NCBI RefSeq assembly: GCF_000471905.2
Contig: NW_006499207.1
Location: 5,031,707 to 5,095,706 of the forward strand
Source: Amborella trichopoda
Lineage: Eukaryota; Streptophyta; Magnoliopsida; Amborellales; Amborellaceae
Length of the DNA: 64,000 nt
Reading direction: 5' to 3'
Positions 45,478-56,431 of this stretch are shown here, in pieces (within the stretch, counting starts at the first letter, position 1; every line of letters starts with the position of its first letter). The notes beneath the pieces were generated by a model, which saw nothing but the letters and a program-made list of their open reading frames with translations, had not been told where the DNA came from and ran no database searches. The position numbers and the translations under genes were made by a program.

Positions 45478-48400
45478 TGGTTAGGTGCCTCGATCTCGCC
45501 CTCTGGGTCGAGATGACCTGGTGGCGTGGCTCTTGGCTCGTGTCGAGCCCGGGACAGGAGATTGCTATCACGGGACCACATCAAAAGGACGCGAGCAGAG
45601 ATACCAGTCGGTGAGAGAGGAATTTGGTCGTGAGGTGGGACTTACCTCACGTGGGTCCATGACACGCTCGGGTTGCTCATGCGGGTAACCTCTTAGATCA
45701 CGAAGAATGCCCCCTGGCTTGAGGACAGTTCGGAATCGCCTCCCTTGACTTGTTTCTTCCTTATTGCATCCACACATACACATTAAAGGTACAGAGAAGT
45801 GGGTCAGAGGACCCCATATTGTGTTTGAGTGAATGCACACAAGTGTGCACATTCAAAGGGAAAATGTGAGAATGGTGCCATTGAGTCCTTGTCAATTGGA
45901 CAGCCTTTCGGTACCTTCTTAACAGGAGACTCATGACAGCGTTTCTTAGTAGAGAATAAGAGAAAGGGGGTGAGTTAGAGAGAATGAGGAGGGAAGAAAG
46001 GAGATAAGATATAGAGAGAGAAGAGAAAGGAGAGAGAAAAGAGAAACGAAGACTAGTTTGACTTTCACCTAGTTCTTCAGAAAGAGAGGAAAAAGTAGAG
46101 AGAGAAAAGAGAAATGAAAGCTACTATGGTTTTCGCCTAGTCATTCAGAGAAGAGGAGAAAAGAAAAAAAATGAGAGAGAGAAAAGAGAGACGAAGACTA
46201 GGTTGGTTTTCATCTAGTCCTTCAGAGAGCGAGAGAGACGAAAGTAGAGAGACGAAGGCTATTTGGTTTTCGCCTAGCTTTTTAGAGAGAGAAAGAGAGA
46301 CGTAGGCTAGTTTGATTTTCACCTAGCTCTTCAGAGAGAGAAGAAAAGAGAAAGAATGAGAGAGAGAAAATGATGAAGGTTAGCTTAGCTTTTGCCAATC
46401 CTTCCGAAAGGGAGAAGAGAAGAGAATGAAATAAGAGAGAATGGAAGAGAGAGAAGGAAAAGAGAGAAAGAAGCGAGAGAAGAAGAGAAGAGAGAAAAGA
46501 GAAAGCGGAAGAAAGAGAAAAGAAGAGAGAAAGATGAAGAAGAAATATAAAAGAGTGGAGAGAAAAATGTTGGGGACGACGGGTAGACCTTGCCATCTCA
46601 AGGGGAAGAGAGAGAAAAGAAAGAAGAAGAAGAGAGGTTGAGGACAGCAGGTAGACTTTGCTATCTCAGAGATGAGAGAGAATTTGGGACGGCAGCAGAC
46701 TTTGTAGTCCCAGAGAGGTGAGAGAAGAAGAGAGAGGGAGAAGAAATTTAGGACGACAAGTATGACTGCTGTCCTGAGATGAGAGAGAAAGTTTGATGAC
46801 AGCGGGTAAGATTGTTGTCCCTAAGATGAGAGAGAAAGTTTGGGACGGCGAGTAAGACTGCCATCCCAGAGATGAGAGAGAAGAGAGAGAAGAGAGAGAG
46901 AGAAGAAGAAATTTGGGATGGCGGGTAAGATTGTCGTCCCAGAGAAGTGAGGGATAAAGAGAGAGAAAGTTTGAGACGGTAGGTAAGATTACTGTCCTAG
47001 AGAGGTGAGGGGAAAAGAGAGAGAAAGTTTGGAAAGGCGGGTAGACTATCATCCCAAAGATGAGAGATTAGAGAGAGAAAGTTTGGGACAGTGGGTATGA
47101 CTGCCGTCCCAGAGATGAGAGAGAAGAAGAAAGAAATGAAAAGAGAAAGACAAGGGTGGCAGCTGAACCCGTCACTCGGGAAAGGGCTTAAGTTACTGTC
47201 TTAGTTAGGAGAGAGAAAATAAGAGAGAGAAAAGAGAGAAGTAGAGAGAGAAAAAAAAAGAAGAAGAGAGAAAAAGGAAAGAAGAAGAGAAAGAAAGGAA
47301 GGAAGACGAGAGAGAAAAGGAAAGAGGAAGAGAGAAAAAAGGAAAAAAGAAAAGAAGCGGAAAAGAGAGAAGAGAAAAGGAAAGAAGAAGAGAGAGAAAG
47401 AGGGGAGAGATAAAAAGAAGAGGGAGAAAAAGAAGAGGGAGAAAGAGAAGAGAGAGAAAGAAGAGAGAAAAAGAGAGAAGAGAGGAAAGAAGAGGGAGAA
47501 AGAGAAGAGAGAGAAAGAGAAAAGAGGGAAAAAGAAGAGAGCGAAGAAGAGAGAGACGAGAGAGAAAGAGAAGAAGAGAGAGAAAGAGAAGAGAAGAGAT
47601 AAAATTACCTCAATGGATCTCATGGGTACCAGCCAAAGTTTTCTCGCTCCAAGAAACAAACGTGACCCAAACAGAAGCCAAAATTTTTATTAATCAAAAG
47701 GGGGTCCTTTACATTTTTACATCACATGCTCTTATACGGGTTTCATCCAAACTTGGGTGGATCCCTAAAAGTTGACCTAATTGTTAAATAATACCATTTA
47801 AATGAATTAACTAAAAATAAGAAAATATGGGCAAACTAACAATTTTGCCTCTTGCCCACAATTCTTGAAATTTCGATTCAGTCCCTGTCATGGCCATGCA
47901 ACTCTTGCGATCTTTTATGGCTCATTCAAGTTCTTTCCATCCAAACGAATATTATTTTCTTGATCAGCTCAGGGAGACGATCATTATGGTATGCATCTCG
48001 AGCGGTCTTTAATTCAAGATTACGCGTGTTTCCTACTGTTTTTCTTGGATTTCTTTGTTGCACATTGACGAGCTTGTCGTCATGAACATTTGACAATGAA
48101 TGTGGCTCGATTTAGTACCCGAACGATCCTTTTTCAAATTAGATATTTTCGCCGGAATTTGCTTTCTGGTGGTCGAAAAGTGCAACAACTTTATCCCTGT
48201 CGTACGATATATCTAACTGTCCATCACGCTCGATGTTCTACTCAGGTGAACCCCTTGATGCTATGGTCCTAACGTGACTAGTTTCAGACCGATTCGTTGT
48301 GCAAGCGTTATGATGTGGCCTCTCGATCGAGGAGTGTGCTTACTGAAAGTTTTATAATTTTGCTTCGAATCGTGATCATCTCTCTAGATTTTCTCTCGAC

Positions 48401-49006
48401 TTGAATCACGCTGTGGGGCGTGCCATATATCATATCAATCGGGCCGACGACATGAACATGCTCCCAAAATTTGGGCTCATTCCGACACAAGACAAAATAG
48501 ATACGAGCATCCAAAGTTTTACCCGAAGTTTAAAAACATAGTTTCCATTAATGGAAACTGGTTCACTGAGGGTGCACCGAAATAGTGTGTGACCTGCCTG
48601 TTTTGGGTAATTTAGCTATAACTTGGCCCTCGCAAGTTTTTACACATTCTAGATCCAATGGTGTGGTTATCCCATTCTCGTTTGACGCTTTGATAATAGG
48701 GCTGTAGTTATAAGGTTCATTTTCAGCATTCTAGAGGCCAAATTTCAGAAACTGGTTTTGCATCTGCATTGCCTTAAACTCGTCAGATCACAACGAAATT
48801 TGGCAGGTGTTCTTAAGAGACCCTTAGCCTCAGTTTTTAGCATTTTTGGGCCATTTTGAGACTGTTAGAAATTTCACTCTAAATCAAGGATTATTTACCT
48901 ATGGCTTCTGTAGTTCACAAGCATTTTAGTACTTGCAGACCTAGGTCGTAAATTGCTCTCTTCTTATTTGAACCTGGGATACATGTGTTGAAAATACCCT
49001 TAAACA
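45478..49006 (-). mobile_element. LTR F1, expanded 3.5-kb LTR1
   Basis: Minus-strand LTR from TGGTTAGGTGCCTCGATCTC (its end, at 45478) to TGTTTAAGGGTATTTTCAAC (its start, at 49006). TATAAGAG box near 47735, AATAAA near 47690 (minus), donor-like GAG|GTAATT near 47610. The ~1.9-kb middle is swollen by a purine-rich expansion. Preceded on its 5' side by element 3' UTR (49007-50075), so it is a 3' LTR; its left edge borders unassigned DNA. Confidence 0.8.
45950..47615. repeat. 1.65-kb GA-rich (CT-rich in LTR sense) expansion
   Basis: Plus strand is a mixture of (GA)n/(GAA)n tracts with three embedded minisatellites: ~60-base units with TTGGTTTTCGCCTAG (46050-46400), ~50-base units with GGGACGGCGGGTAAGACTG (46560-47130), and nearly pure AGAGAGAAAGAAG (47210-47600). 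The long Ser/Phe/Leu open frames on the minus strand are low-complexity artefacts. Confidence 0.85.
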
Positions 49007-50075
49007 GCTTGCGCCGTCGAATGTTGTGATTCAAGAGAAGCGAGAAGGACAACATTCAGAATCAAAATGGTCCTTTGACCTTAGCTTTCTTCCTAGCCAC
49101 CGTATGAACACGACCGTTAATGGGGTACTCGTGTGAAGCTGCTTCCTGGAGGGGTGACCAAGGTGCTATAACGTTTGTGGGGTTGCTTCCTTTGGCCTTA
49201 ATGTTTGTGGAAGACCCATCATCCGCATCGGGAGCTTGGCTGCTAGTGGGGGACCCCTCTAGGAGGGCCCATCATCCACGTTAGGAGATTTTGTTTTTGG
49301 TTCCAACAGCTAGTGGCCTTACTTAAGGGCTTGTAGACCCAGTCAGTCAAAATCCAGGATTGTCTGGTTGTCGGGGGCATTGTTTAAGGGCTTTCTTCCG
49401 AATCAGTCAGATTTTTTTGTGCCTTCTAGTGGAGGACCCTTCTGGGAAGGCCCATCATCCACGTACGAGGCTTTTGTATTGCTACTGTGGGGGACTCCTC
49501 TGAGAAGGCCCATCATCCACATTGGGAGCTTGTTTGGCTGCTAGTGGGGGACCTCTCTGGGAAGGCGCATCATCCACGTCAGGAGCTCTGCTTTGGATAG
49601 ACAGCCAAGGAGCCCTTGGTGGTCGTTGTTTGCTGCTATACCAGGTTTTCTTTGATAAGCAAGTTACCTCTTTAGCGAGGTGGCCTCTTTGGGGGGTGGA
49701 TCACTGCGCCTAGTTATGGGTGTTTGGTGGCCGGCCCAAAATGTCTAGACTGAAACAACAATCGGGAACCTTGAGGAGGCTTCATCTTGAAGTTGTTGGA
49801 AGGTTTTGACCTGGTTTGACAGTTTCCTGCCTTTGGGAGAGTCTTTGACTTGTTATCGTGTCTTTCTTGTTTTTGTTTGACTTCATGAGAATGGGGTCCT
49901 TTAGCATGGAACCCGAACTTGCCGTCTTGGCGATTCTTCTGACCTCTCGGTCCTTTCATGAACAGACTCAGACTGTTGGAGTTTTCTTGAAGCTCTTCCT
50001 TTTGGGTCTCGATAGCAGGGTATTCTTGTACTGTAAGACCAAAGTTTTCCTAACACATGCGGCAGTAGGAGTCTG
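49007..50075 (-). other. 3' UTR upstream of LTR F1, with ~53-bp repeats
   Basis: Starts with the block CAACATTC..TCGACGGCGC that precedes LTR F2, A and C as well. About four imperfect ~53-base units (GTGGGGGAC.CCTCTGGGAAGG and CCCATCATCCACG) lie at 49220-49600. These differ from the satellites of the other copies. The end at ~50075 is the junction with LTR F2. Confidence 0.65.
49714..49959 (-). pseudogene. Basic, Lys/Gln/Arg-rich ORF of unknown origin
   Basis: A minus-strand frame of 81 codons; upstream the frame extends to about 50050 (EELQENSNSLSLFMKGPRGQ). Composition is strongly basic with KQKQERHDNKSKTLPKAGN. This could be a nucleocapsid-like or post-integrase fragment, but it matches no other copy here and no motif is visible. 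Confidence 0.3.
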
Positions 50076-52418
50076 ATAAGAAGGGGGTAACGCCGCGCAT
50101 GAAGAGAGAGAAGGGATAACGTTGTGTGTGAAGAGAGAAGGGGGGAGCAGTGAAAAGAGAAGGGGAGAGAAGACACGAGATGAAGAAATAAGAAGGTCCC
50201 GATGGCATTAGGCATTGGCACCCACAGTAGTGTTGTGGCCCCTAGATGGTGCTAGACACTGCTGCTCGCGGCGGAGGTGGGAGCAGTGAACTGCAGACGG
50301 CATTCGCCATCGCTGTCGGTGACACGAGATGGCAGCAATGACCCTTCGCAGGCGTTGATAGGTATCGCTATCTGCGATAGGCACAAAGCACATAAGAGAG
50401 GCCCATAGGCGGCGGTAAGCATCGCCATCTGCGATAGACGTGAAGCATGATTGAGACCCCCGCTGGCAGAGATAAGCATCGCCGTCTACGATAGGCACAA
50501 GGCACAGAAGACATGTCCCCAGATGGCAATAACCATCGCTGTTTGGGCTTGTGCAGGACGCTGAAGACACCCATACGGACGGCGGTGAGCAACATCGTCT
50601 GCAACCCGTGAGATGAAAGGAATGTAGTTCACGGTCGGCAATACATCACCGCATGTGGAACCAATCCTAGAACCGAAACAGGAGCTCGACCCGCTGCTTG
50701 AGTACAGCTCAGCGCATTGTGTGCTCCTTCAAACAGCGTCACCCGTAGCAACGATTAATGTCGTGCGTGAACTATGTTGAGGGAAAGAGAAGAATGAAGA
50801 GAGAAGGAAGAAAGAGGCATGCACAGCACTGCCACTGCCGTGCATGGCCTTTGAGAAAAAGCAGCAAAGAAGAGGAATACAGATGAAGAAGAAGAAAAAA
50901 GAAAAGAGAGAAGAAGAGAGAAAAAGAAAACCGAAGAGAGAGAAGAAAGGACGAGAGCAAAAATACCTTGAAGATAGGTTGGGTAGCACTCTAAACTTTC
51001 TATCTCCTCTCTCTCTCCAAGACGTGCTCAAGAGAACTCAAGAAGAAAACATTAATTTTTATTGATCAAAAGTTGAATCCTTGGACAACGATTTTCTCTC
51101 TTTTTCAATGAGAGGTAGCGTCTATTTATATATTAGGGCTAAAACGTGTGTGGATTACCCAAAAATAACCCTAATTGATTATAATAAAAGCTTATTTGAA
51201 TTAAAAAAAAAGAAAATAAGATGCAAAATGATTGATTTGCCCCTACCTAACAATTGGAGAAATTCCAAAACAGTCCCTGTTGAGAACTAGGAACGTTCTT
51301 GATTCTTCTCAGACGATCCATTGATGATCCATCATCCGAATGAACAAAATATGATTGCCCTTGCATAGAGCTCAATGCTACGATCATTTTGATAATAATT
51401 TTAAGCCACAAATCACACTTTAAAGGCATGATCACATAACTTAAAATTTGAATTGATCTTAAAAATTTTTGATTGATAGTGCATCTTCATCATGCTGTTT
51501 TTCTTTGATTTTTTTTGCTAAATTACACTGAGCATGTTACCACGATCGTGTTACAACAAATGAGACGTGATTTGGTGCCCGAACGAAGATTTGACAATCT
51601 TGAACTTTTAGCTGGATTTTAGAATTCTGGCTGCTGGAATCTGTAGTGACTTCAATTAAATATTGTGTGAAATCTAACCGTTCATAACGAGCGGGGATCG
51701 AACCAGCGATAGCTACAAACCTTACACACACGATGCAACTGATCTCGCATCGATCGGGATTACGGGCCTTGTGATATGGCTGCTCGAGTGAGTGGAGGTC
51801 CTATTGATTTTCTGCAACTTACAGCTTTGAATCACAAACTTCTCTCTAACTTTTCTCCCTACCCCGACATCGTCACGGTACGTGCCATATATAAAAATTC
51901 TCATTTCAACGTGATGAACACGCTTCAACAAGTTTGAGCATGATCTGATTTCGAACGAGGCCGCAAGTTCACTATTCGTGACTGTGCTTTAATGGAATTT
52001 AGTTGCAGGGTGGCCACAAGGGAATAGTGTGCGGCTCCTCTTATTTTAATGTTTTACCCATAACTTCTTCTTGGAGTCTCTGTTTAAGCTGAAATTTGAC
52101 CTCTAGGAGGTTTCAACCATGCCAGATTCAATGGCGGTGGTCCCATGGCCTTTTGATGCTCCAAGGGTAGGGTTCTAGGGATTCATTTCAAGGTGCTAGA
52201 GGTTGATTTTGCTGAAGCTGTTTATCAGTTTGCACTGCCCTAGAGATGTTGGAATGCGGCAAAACTTGACAGGAGACTTTCAAGAGTCCTATGAAGAACT
52301 TGACCAATTCTGAGGCATTATGAGATTGTCAAATTTTACATTGTTTATCAAGCTTTATTGACTGGCTTCTCTCTTATTCCTCATCGGGGACCATGGTGCT
52401 GAAAAATGTCTTCAAACA
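50076..52418 (-). mobile_element. Element F2 3' LTR (LTR1, U5 end truncated)
   Basis: Minus-strand LTR1 starting TGTTTGAAGACATTTTTC at 52418. Contains U3, TATATAAA-type promoter near 51128-51136 (minus), AATAAA near 51060, donor-like AAG|GTATTT near 50965, CT-rich tract and the CGCCGTCTGC micro-repeats (50220-50640). The last ~0.3 kb, including the acceptor region, is missing at the junction with F1's 3' UTR. Confidence 0.8.
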
Positions 52419-52639
52419 GCATGCCCCACTGAATGTTGTGCTTCGAGAGAAGTGAGAAGGATAACATTCAAAAAATTTGCTTTGACTTTATTTCTTTTTT
52501 CTTTCTGGCCATAGGACCACGTGAATGTCGAGGAGAAATCCACGCAATGCAGTAACTAGGATGCTTAGACGTTTGGACACATTTGTCGTAGATCCATCCG
52601 TGGAGACTTTGGGGGATAAGAGACTTTGACGGATCTTGT

Positions 52640-53040
52640 TGCAGTCCTCACCCTCACGGGACCGTAGGGGTTAGTTTTTTATGTCTTCACCCTATCAGAC
52701 GAGTTTGCAATATAGAGAGATTGGTAATTATAGTCCTCACCCTATCAGACGGTACCTCAAAAGGCCATTTTGTGTTTTTGAGGGATCTTGTGGTCATTGT
52801 CCTCACCCTAGGGACTCTTTTTGATTTTGAGGGATCTTTTGTTCATCGTCATCACCCTCAAGGACTCTTTTTGTTTTTGAGGGATCTTTTGTTCATCGTC
52901 CCCACCCTCAAGGACTCTTTTTGGTTTTGAGGGATCTTTTGGTCGTCGTCCTCACTCTCAAGGACTCTTTTTTTATTTTGAGGGATCTTTTGTTCATCAT
53001 CCTCACCCTCAAGGAATCTTTTTGTTTTTGAAGTTTGGGA
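52640..53040. repeat. ~50-bp satellite in the 3' UTR of F2
   Basis: Seven or so units of TTTTGAGGGATCTTTTGTTC plus GTCCTCACCCTCAAGGACTC, the counterpart (opposite strand) of the dimeric satellites in A and C but with a different, monomeric unit. 53041-53780 matches the 3' UTRs of A and C (CGGGTTTTTACCGTGACC, TTTACTCATG) and has no gene. Confidence 0.75.
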
Positions 53041-53779
53041 GATCTTGTGAGGCTCTCACTCCCGGGTGAGCAATCTTGTGTTGTGATTGGATCCTGATAG
53101 CTGAGGATTTGGTGTGGACCTCGTTAGTCAGAATTACGCCAGTTTGGCAATTGGGTGTCGGCTGAGGCTGTGATGCTGCATCAACTTGCTTTATCGATCC
53201 AAGCGCCCTTTGCAGGTTTTCTCCTAGACTAGGGAAGTGGCATCGTAAAGACCGTTTTCACCAACCTCCTTTATTTTTGGGCTCTTTTACTCATGACCTT
53301 GCGGTCATGTCCACCCTTTTTATCTGTTTTTGCTCACGACGCTCTTTCGGGTTTTTACCGTGACCGGGTTTTATTTTTGGACAATTTTACTCATAGTTTA
53401 GTGACCATACCCGTCCACTTTTAATCCTTTTTTTTTTTTCACATTTTTACCCATGATGCCCTTGTGGGTTTTCGTCATGTCTATCTCTTGTTTTTTTTTG
53501 TGGGGGCATGTTCAAGGTCTTGCCCCCAGGACCTTAGGGAAACTGCTTAATGTTGCATAGCCTGGATGTGTACTATAATTTAGGGTCGAACAACTGGACT
53601 ATGGTGGAAATGGATGATGTTGGCATGGATGATGGATAGTGGTGACCCATTGGCTGGTCACGAGTATGGGTGGTGGAATAATTTGAGGTTTTGTGAGCAT
53701 GGGTGAAATCCATGGGGAATGGTGTATGATGTAAAGGGAAATGGATCCATTGGGGATTTGGTCATGTGTTGAAGCATGT

Positions 53780-54490
53780 TTAAAGTCTGCCTCCTAGACC
53801 CTGTGCAAAGCCTTTTAACGTCATGCAGCTTGGACGTGTACTATAGTTTTGAGTCGTACAGTTGGACCATACAGTTTAAAGTCATGCAACTAGACCTCCG
53901 CTACAGTTTAAGGTCATATAGTTTGAACCATTAATGATGGGAATCCTCTGAGGATTATTTGGGTCAATATAGCTGCATGACAATATTGAGCAATTGTATA
54001 CATGTAACTCCATTGAGAATGATAGGCCGGAACACAAGTGCAACGTCATTAGGGATAGTGATGGAATACACCCGGTGAAGAGGTATGTCTATTTCACATT
54101 TTAAAGTCATGTGAATGGACTATTTGTAACACCATTTAACGTCTTGCTATAGGGATGTGCGTTACAGCTTTAAGAACTGGTAGCTCGGACCATGGTTATG
54201 CAATTTAAAGTCATGCGGCTTGGACCATGCAGTTTAAGGATGTGCAACTAGACCTCCACTACAGTTTAAGGTCATATAGTTTGGACCATGGCTATGCAGT
54301 TTAAAGTCATGCGACTAGGACCATGTAGTTTAAGGTCGTGCAACTAGACCTCAGCTACAGTTTAAGGTCATATAGTATGGATCATGGCTATGCAGTTTAA
54401 AGTCATGCGGCTAGGACCTCCGTTATAGTTTAAGGTCATATAGTTTGGACCATACAGTTTAGGGTTGTGCACTTAGACCATAATGTGGTA
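53780..54490. repeat. 35-bp minisatellite (F2)
   Basis: Same family as 22959-23950 (GTTTAAGGTCATATAGTTTG with GGACCATG), interrupted at about 53935-54130 by unique sequence with GGGAATCCTCTGAGG. Confidence 0.85.
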
Positions 54491-54599
54491 AGGGAATGTG
54501 ACTCCATGGGGAGCAGAGCCGTAACTGGAGACTTGACTCCCTGAGGATATGATGGCTGTGTGTAGCTCCACTAGAATAGTGAGAGAAATCCACAGACAG

Positions 54600-54860
54600 C
54601 AGTGCCATAGCACATGCACAGTGCTAGGTTTTGAATGATGCACGTGGTGTTAGGCCTAGATGATGGGCATGGCGTTTGGCATTTGGTGAAGTGCACGACG
54701 TTTACACAAGTAAGGCACACAACGCTAAGCCTTAAGAGCTACGGACGACGCTAGGCTTAACAACGAGGATGGCATTGGTATCTGAAAGACGTGTGCAGCA
54801 TTAAGGCATAGTGATAGCAATAGACAACAACAGGTTCATGAGGCACAAGCGGCAGCGACT
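54600..54860. repeat. ~30-bp minisatellite upstream of aORF promoter (F2)
   Basis: Degenerate units with GGCGTTAGGC/GACGCTAGGC, in the position of the better preserved arrays of A, B and C, followed by CTTGACCGGCCTCGGCC. Confidence 0.55.
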
Positions 54861-54964
54861 CACATTCAGGCCTCGGGCTTGACCGGCCTCGGCCTAATCT
54901 CATCGTCGTTTGGAGACGAGGACTGGAGCATCATTTGGAGCTTGTGGGGGGAACTTTGTGTAAC

Positions 54965-54995
54965 CCTTGTTTATAAAAAGGGGTAAAACCCCATT
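54965..54995 (+). promoter_or_regulatory. aORF promoter (element F2)
   Basis: GTTTATAAAAAGGGGTAAAA then CCCCATTTTATTACTTTACC. Strong TATA box on the plus strand within a minus-strand element, as in A and B. Confidence 0.7.
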
Positions 54996-56108
54996 TTATT
55001 ACTTTACCTTCAGTGAAATAGTGAAGAGAGTTTTAGAGAACGAGAGCTTCCGTTAGGAAACTTCTAGCAAGAAACCTCCGGCTAGTCCACAGTGCACAGT
55101 CGTTCAGGAGCTCTCCGACAAACTTCAGCAAATCGTGAACCTTCATAGAATGCTTACGAACATTTTGAGGGAGTGTCAAGGCCCCTCGAGCAAGCAACAG
55201 GGGGCTTTTGAGAAGAAGAAGGGAGCCTAGTGGAGTTACAAGCATTGTAGAGGAGCTTCAATGAGCTTCAGGGCACTGCAAAGGAGGAGAAAGGCAAACC
55301 AAGGGTCACCGACTAATCTCGAGAACCCTCGATGATTTCCTCGCCGTCTTGTGGTTACTAGAATGTTGTAGAGGCCTCAAGGACACTAGGGAGGTGAGAG
55401 AGGAGAAAAAAGGGCCTGTTGGCACTTGCAGAAGGGTTTTCGGTGATCTCCCGATGACCTTGTGATTATTGTCAAGGAGAACAGAAGTTGACTAGTGGTT
55501 ATGCCAGAAGCTCTGCAATTTTTCGACAAGTAGGGGAGTGCGAAGAAGGGAGAAGGAAACTCACAGACCCACAGGGGAGCTTCTATGTAGATTCCAGCGG
55601 TTTCCCAGTAGTCCCAGCTGCTGGTGAGGGGAAAGAATAGGGTCAAAAGAGGGTTCTTGGTGGATGATGGAGAGTTTCTGGCAGAAAGAAGAAACGTTGT
55701 AGGGATCCAAAGAGCCGCAAAGACCACAGCCATTGGGAAGTGGAAAGTCGAGGGAAGTTGCACCGTCATTGAAGAGCGACGGTTTGGGAAACCAAAGAGG
55801 CACGAAACATTTAATGCCCCTTGAGAATTGGGGACGGTGGGAGCCGGGGAACCCCAAGGGCATGCACAACATTAAGTCACATGCAGTGCTGTCATCGCAT
55901 GGTGCTAAGCTGCACATGGCGACAGCCCCGCTTGGTATTATGCTGCTTTGGCCATGATCGCGAGTGCTGTTGGCCATCGTACGGTGATGGTAGCACGCAG
56001 CGTTGAGCTGCTTGCGGCAGTGGTTACCTGCGACGTTGAGCCACATGTGGCGACGATCACTGGCGGTATGGAGTTGCGTATGGCGATGACTATGAACGGT
56101 GATGCCTT
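54996..56108 (+). other. Element F2: aORF 5' leader
   Basis: Homologous to the leaders of A and B. The distal part (55870-56100) is made of GGCGATG/CACATGGCGA-type short repeats. A minus-strand frame of ~206 codons across 55561-56181 is not present in A or B and is treated as chance. Confidence 0.55.
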
Positions 56109-56431
56109 GTGGAAGAGCCTGTAGCTGAAATAACTGTCCTGGTGGACAAGGGTGAAGAAGGAGAGGGAAGAGGCGGTGCACCTATCGAGGCAGAGGTGAG
56201 GGTTCAAGAAGAGAGGGAGCAGGAAAAAGATACCACCTCGGGAGGGGAGGCTACTGTGGTGCACCATGATACTGAGGCGATAGCTCCAGTAGAGTAGGTC
56301 GCCCTTGCCCTGGCTGAGGCTGCAGAGCCTATAGTGGGCGACACTGTAGCACTTGAACATGAGAGGGTCGAGCTCGAAGAGGTCATCAGAGGAGATTTGA
56401 GTGAGAGGGTTGTTGCTGAGATACCAGGGCA
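56109..56431 (+). pseudogene. Element F2: acidic ORF in the aORF position
   Basis: Starts MEEPVAEITVLVDKGEEGEG, rich in Glu/Ala/Val, with one stop (56295) followed by ALALAEAAEPIVGDTVALEH and ending at LTR G. It sits where A and B have the aORF amino-terminus but shows no clear match to it. It may be a different antisense ORF or a variable N-terminal region; the rest was displaced by LTR G. Confidence 0.35.

Noticed and set aside
46282..47659. Minus-strand Ser/Phe/Leu-rich ORFs of 104-152 codons
   Set aside because: Translations of (CT)n-type low-complexity sequence in LTR F1.
55561..56181. 206-codon minus-strand ORF over the F2 aORF leader
   Set aside because: Not open in the homologous leaders of A and B; overlaps short GC-rich repeats.
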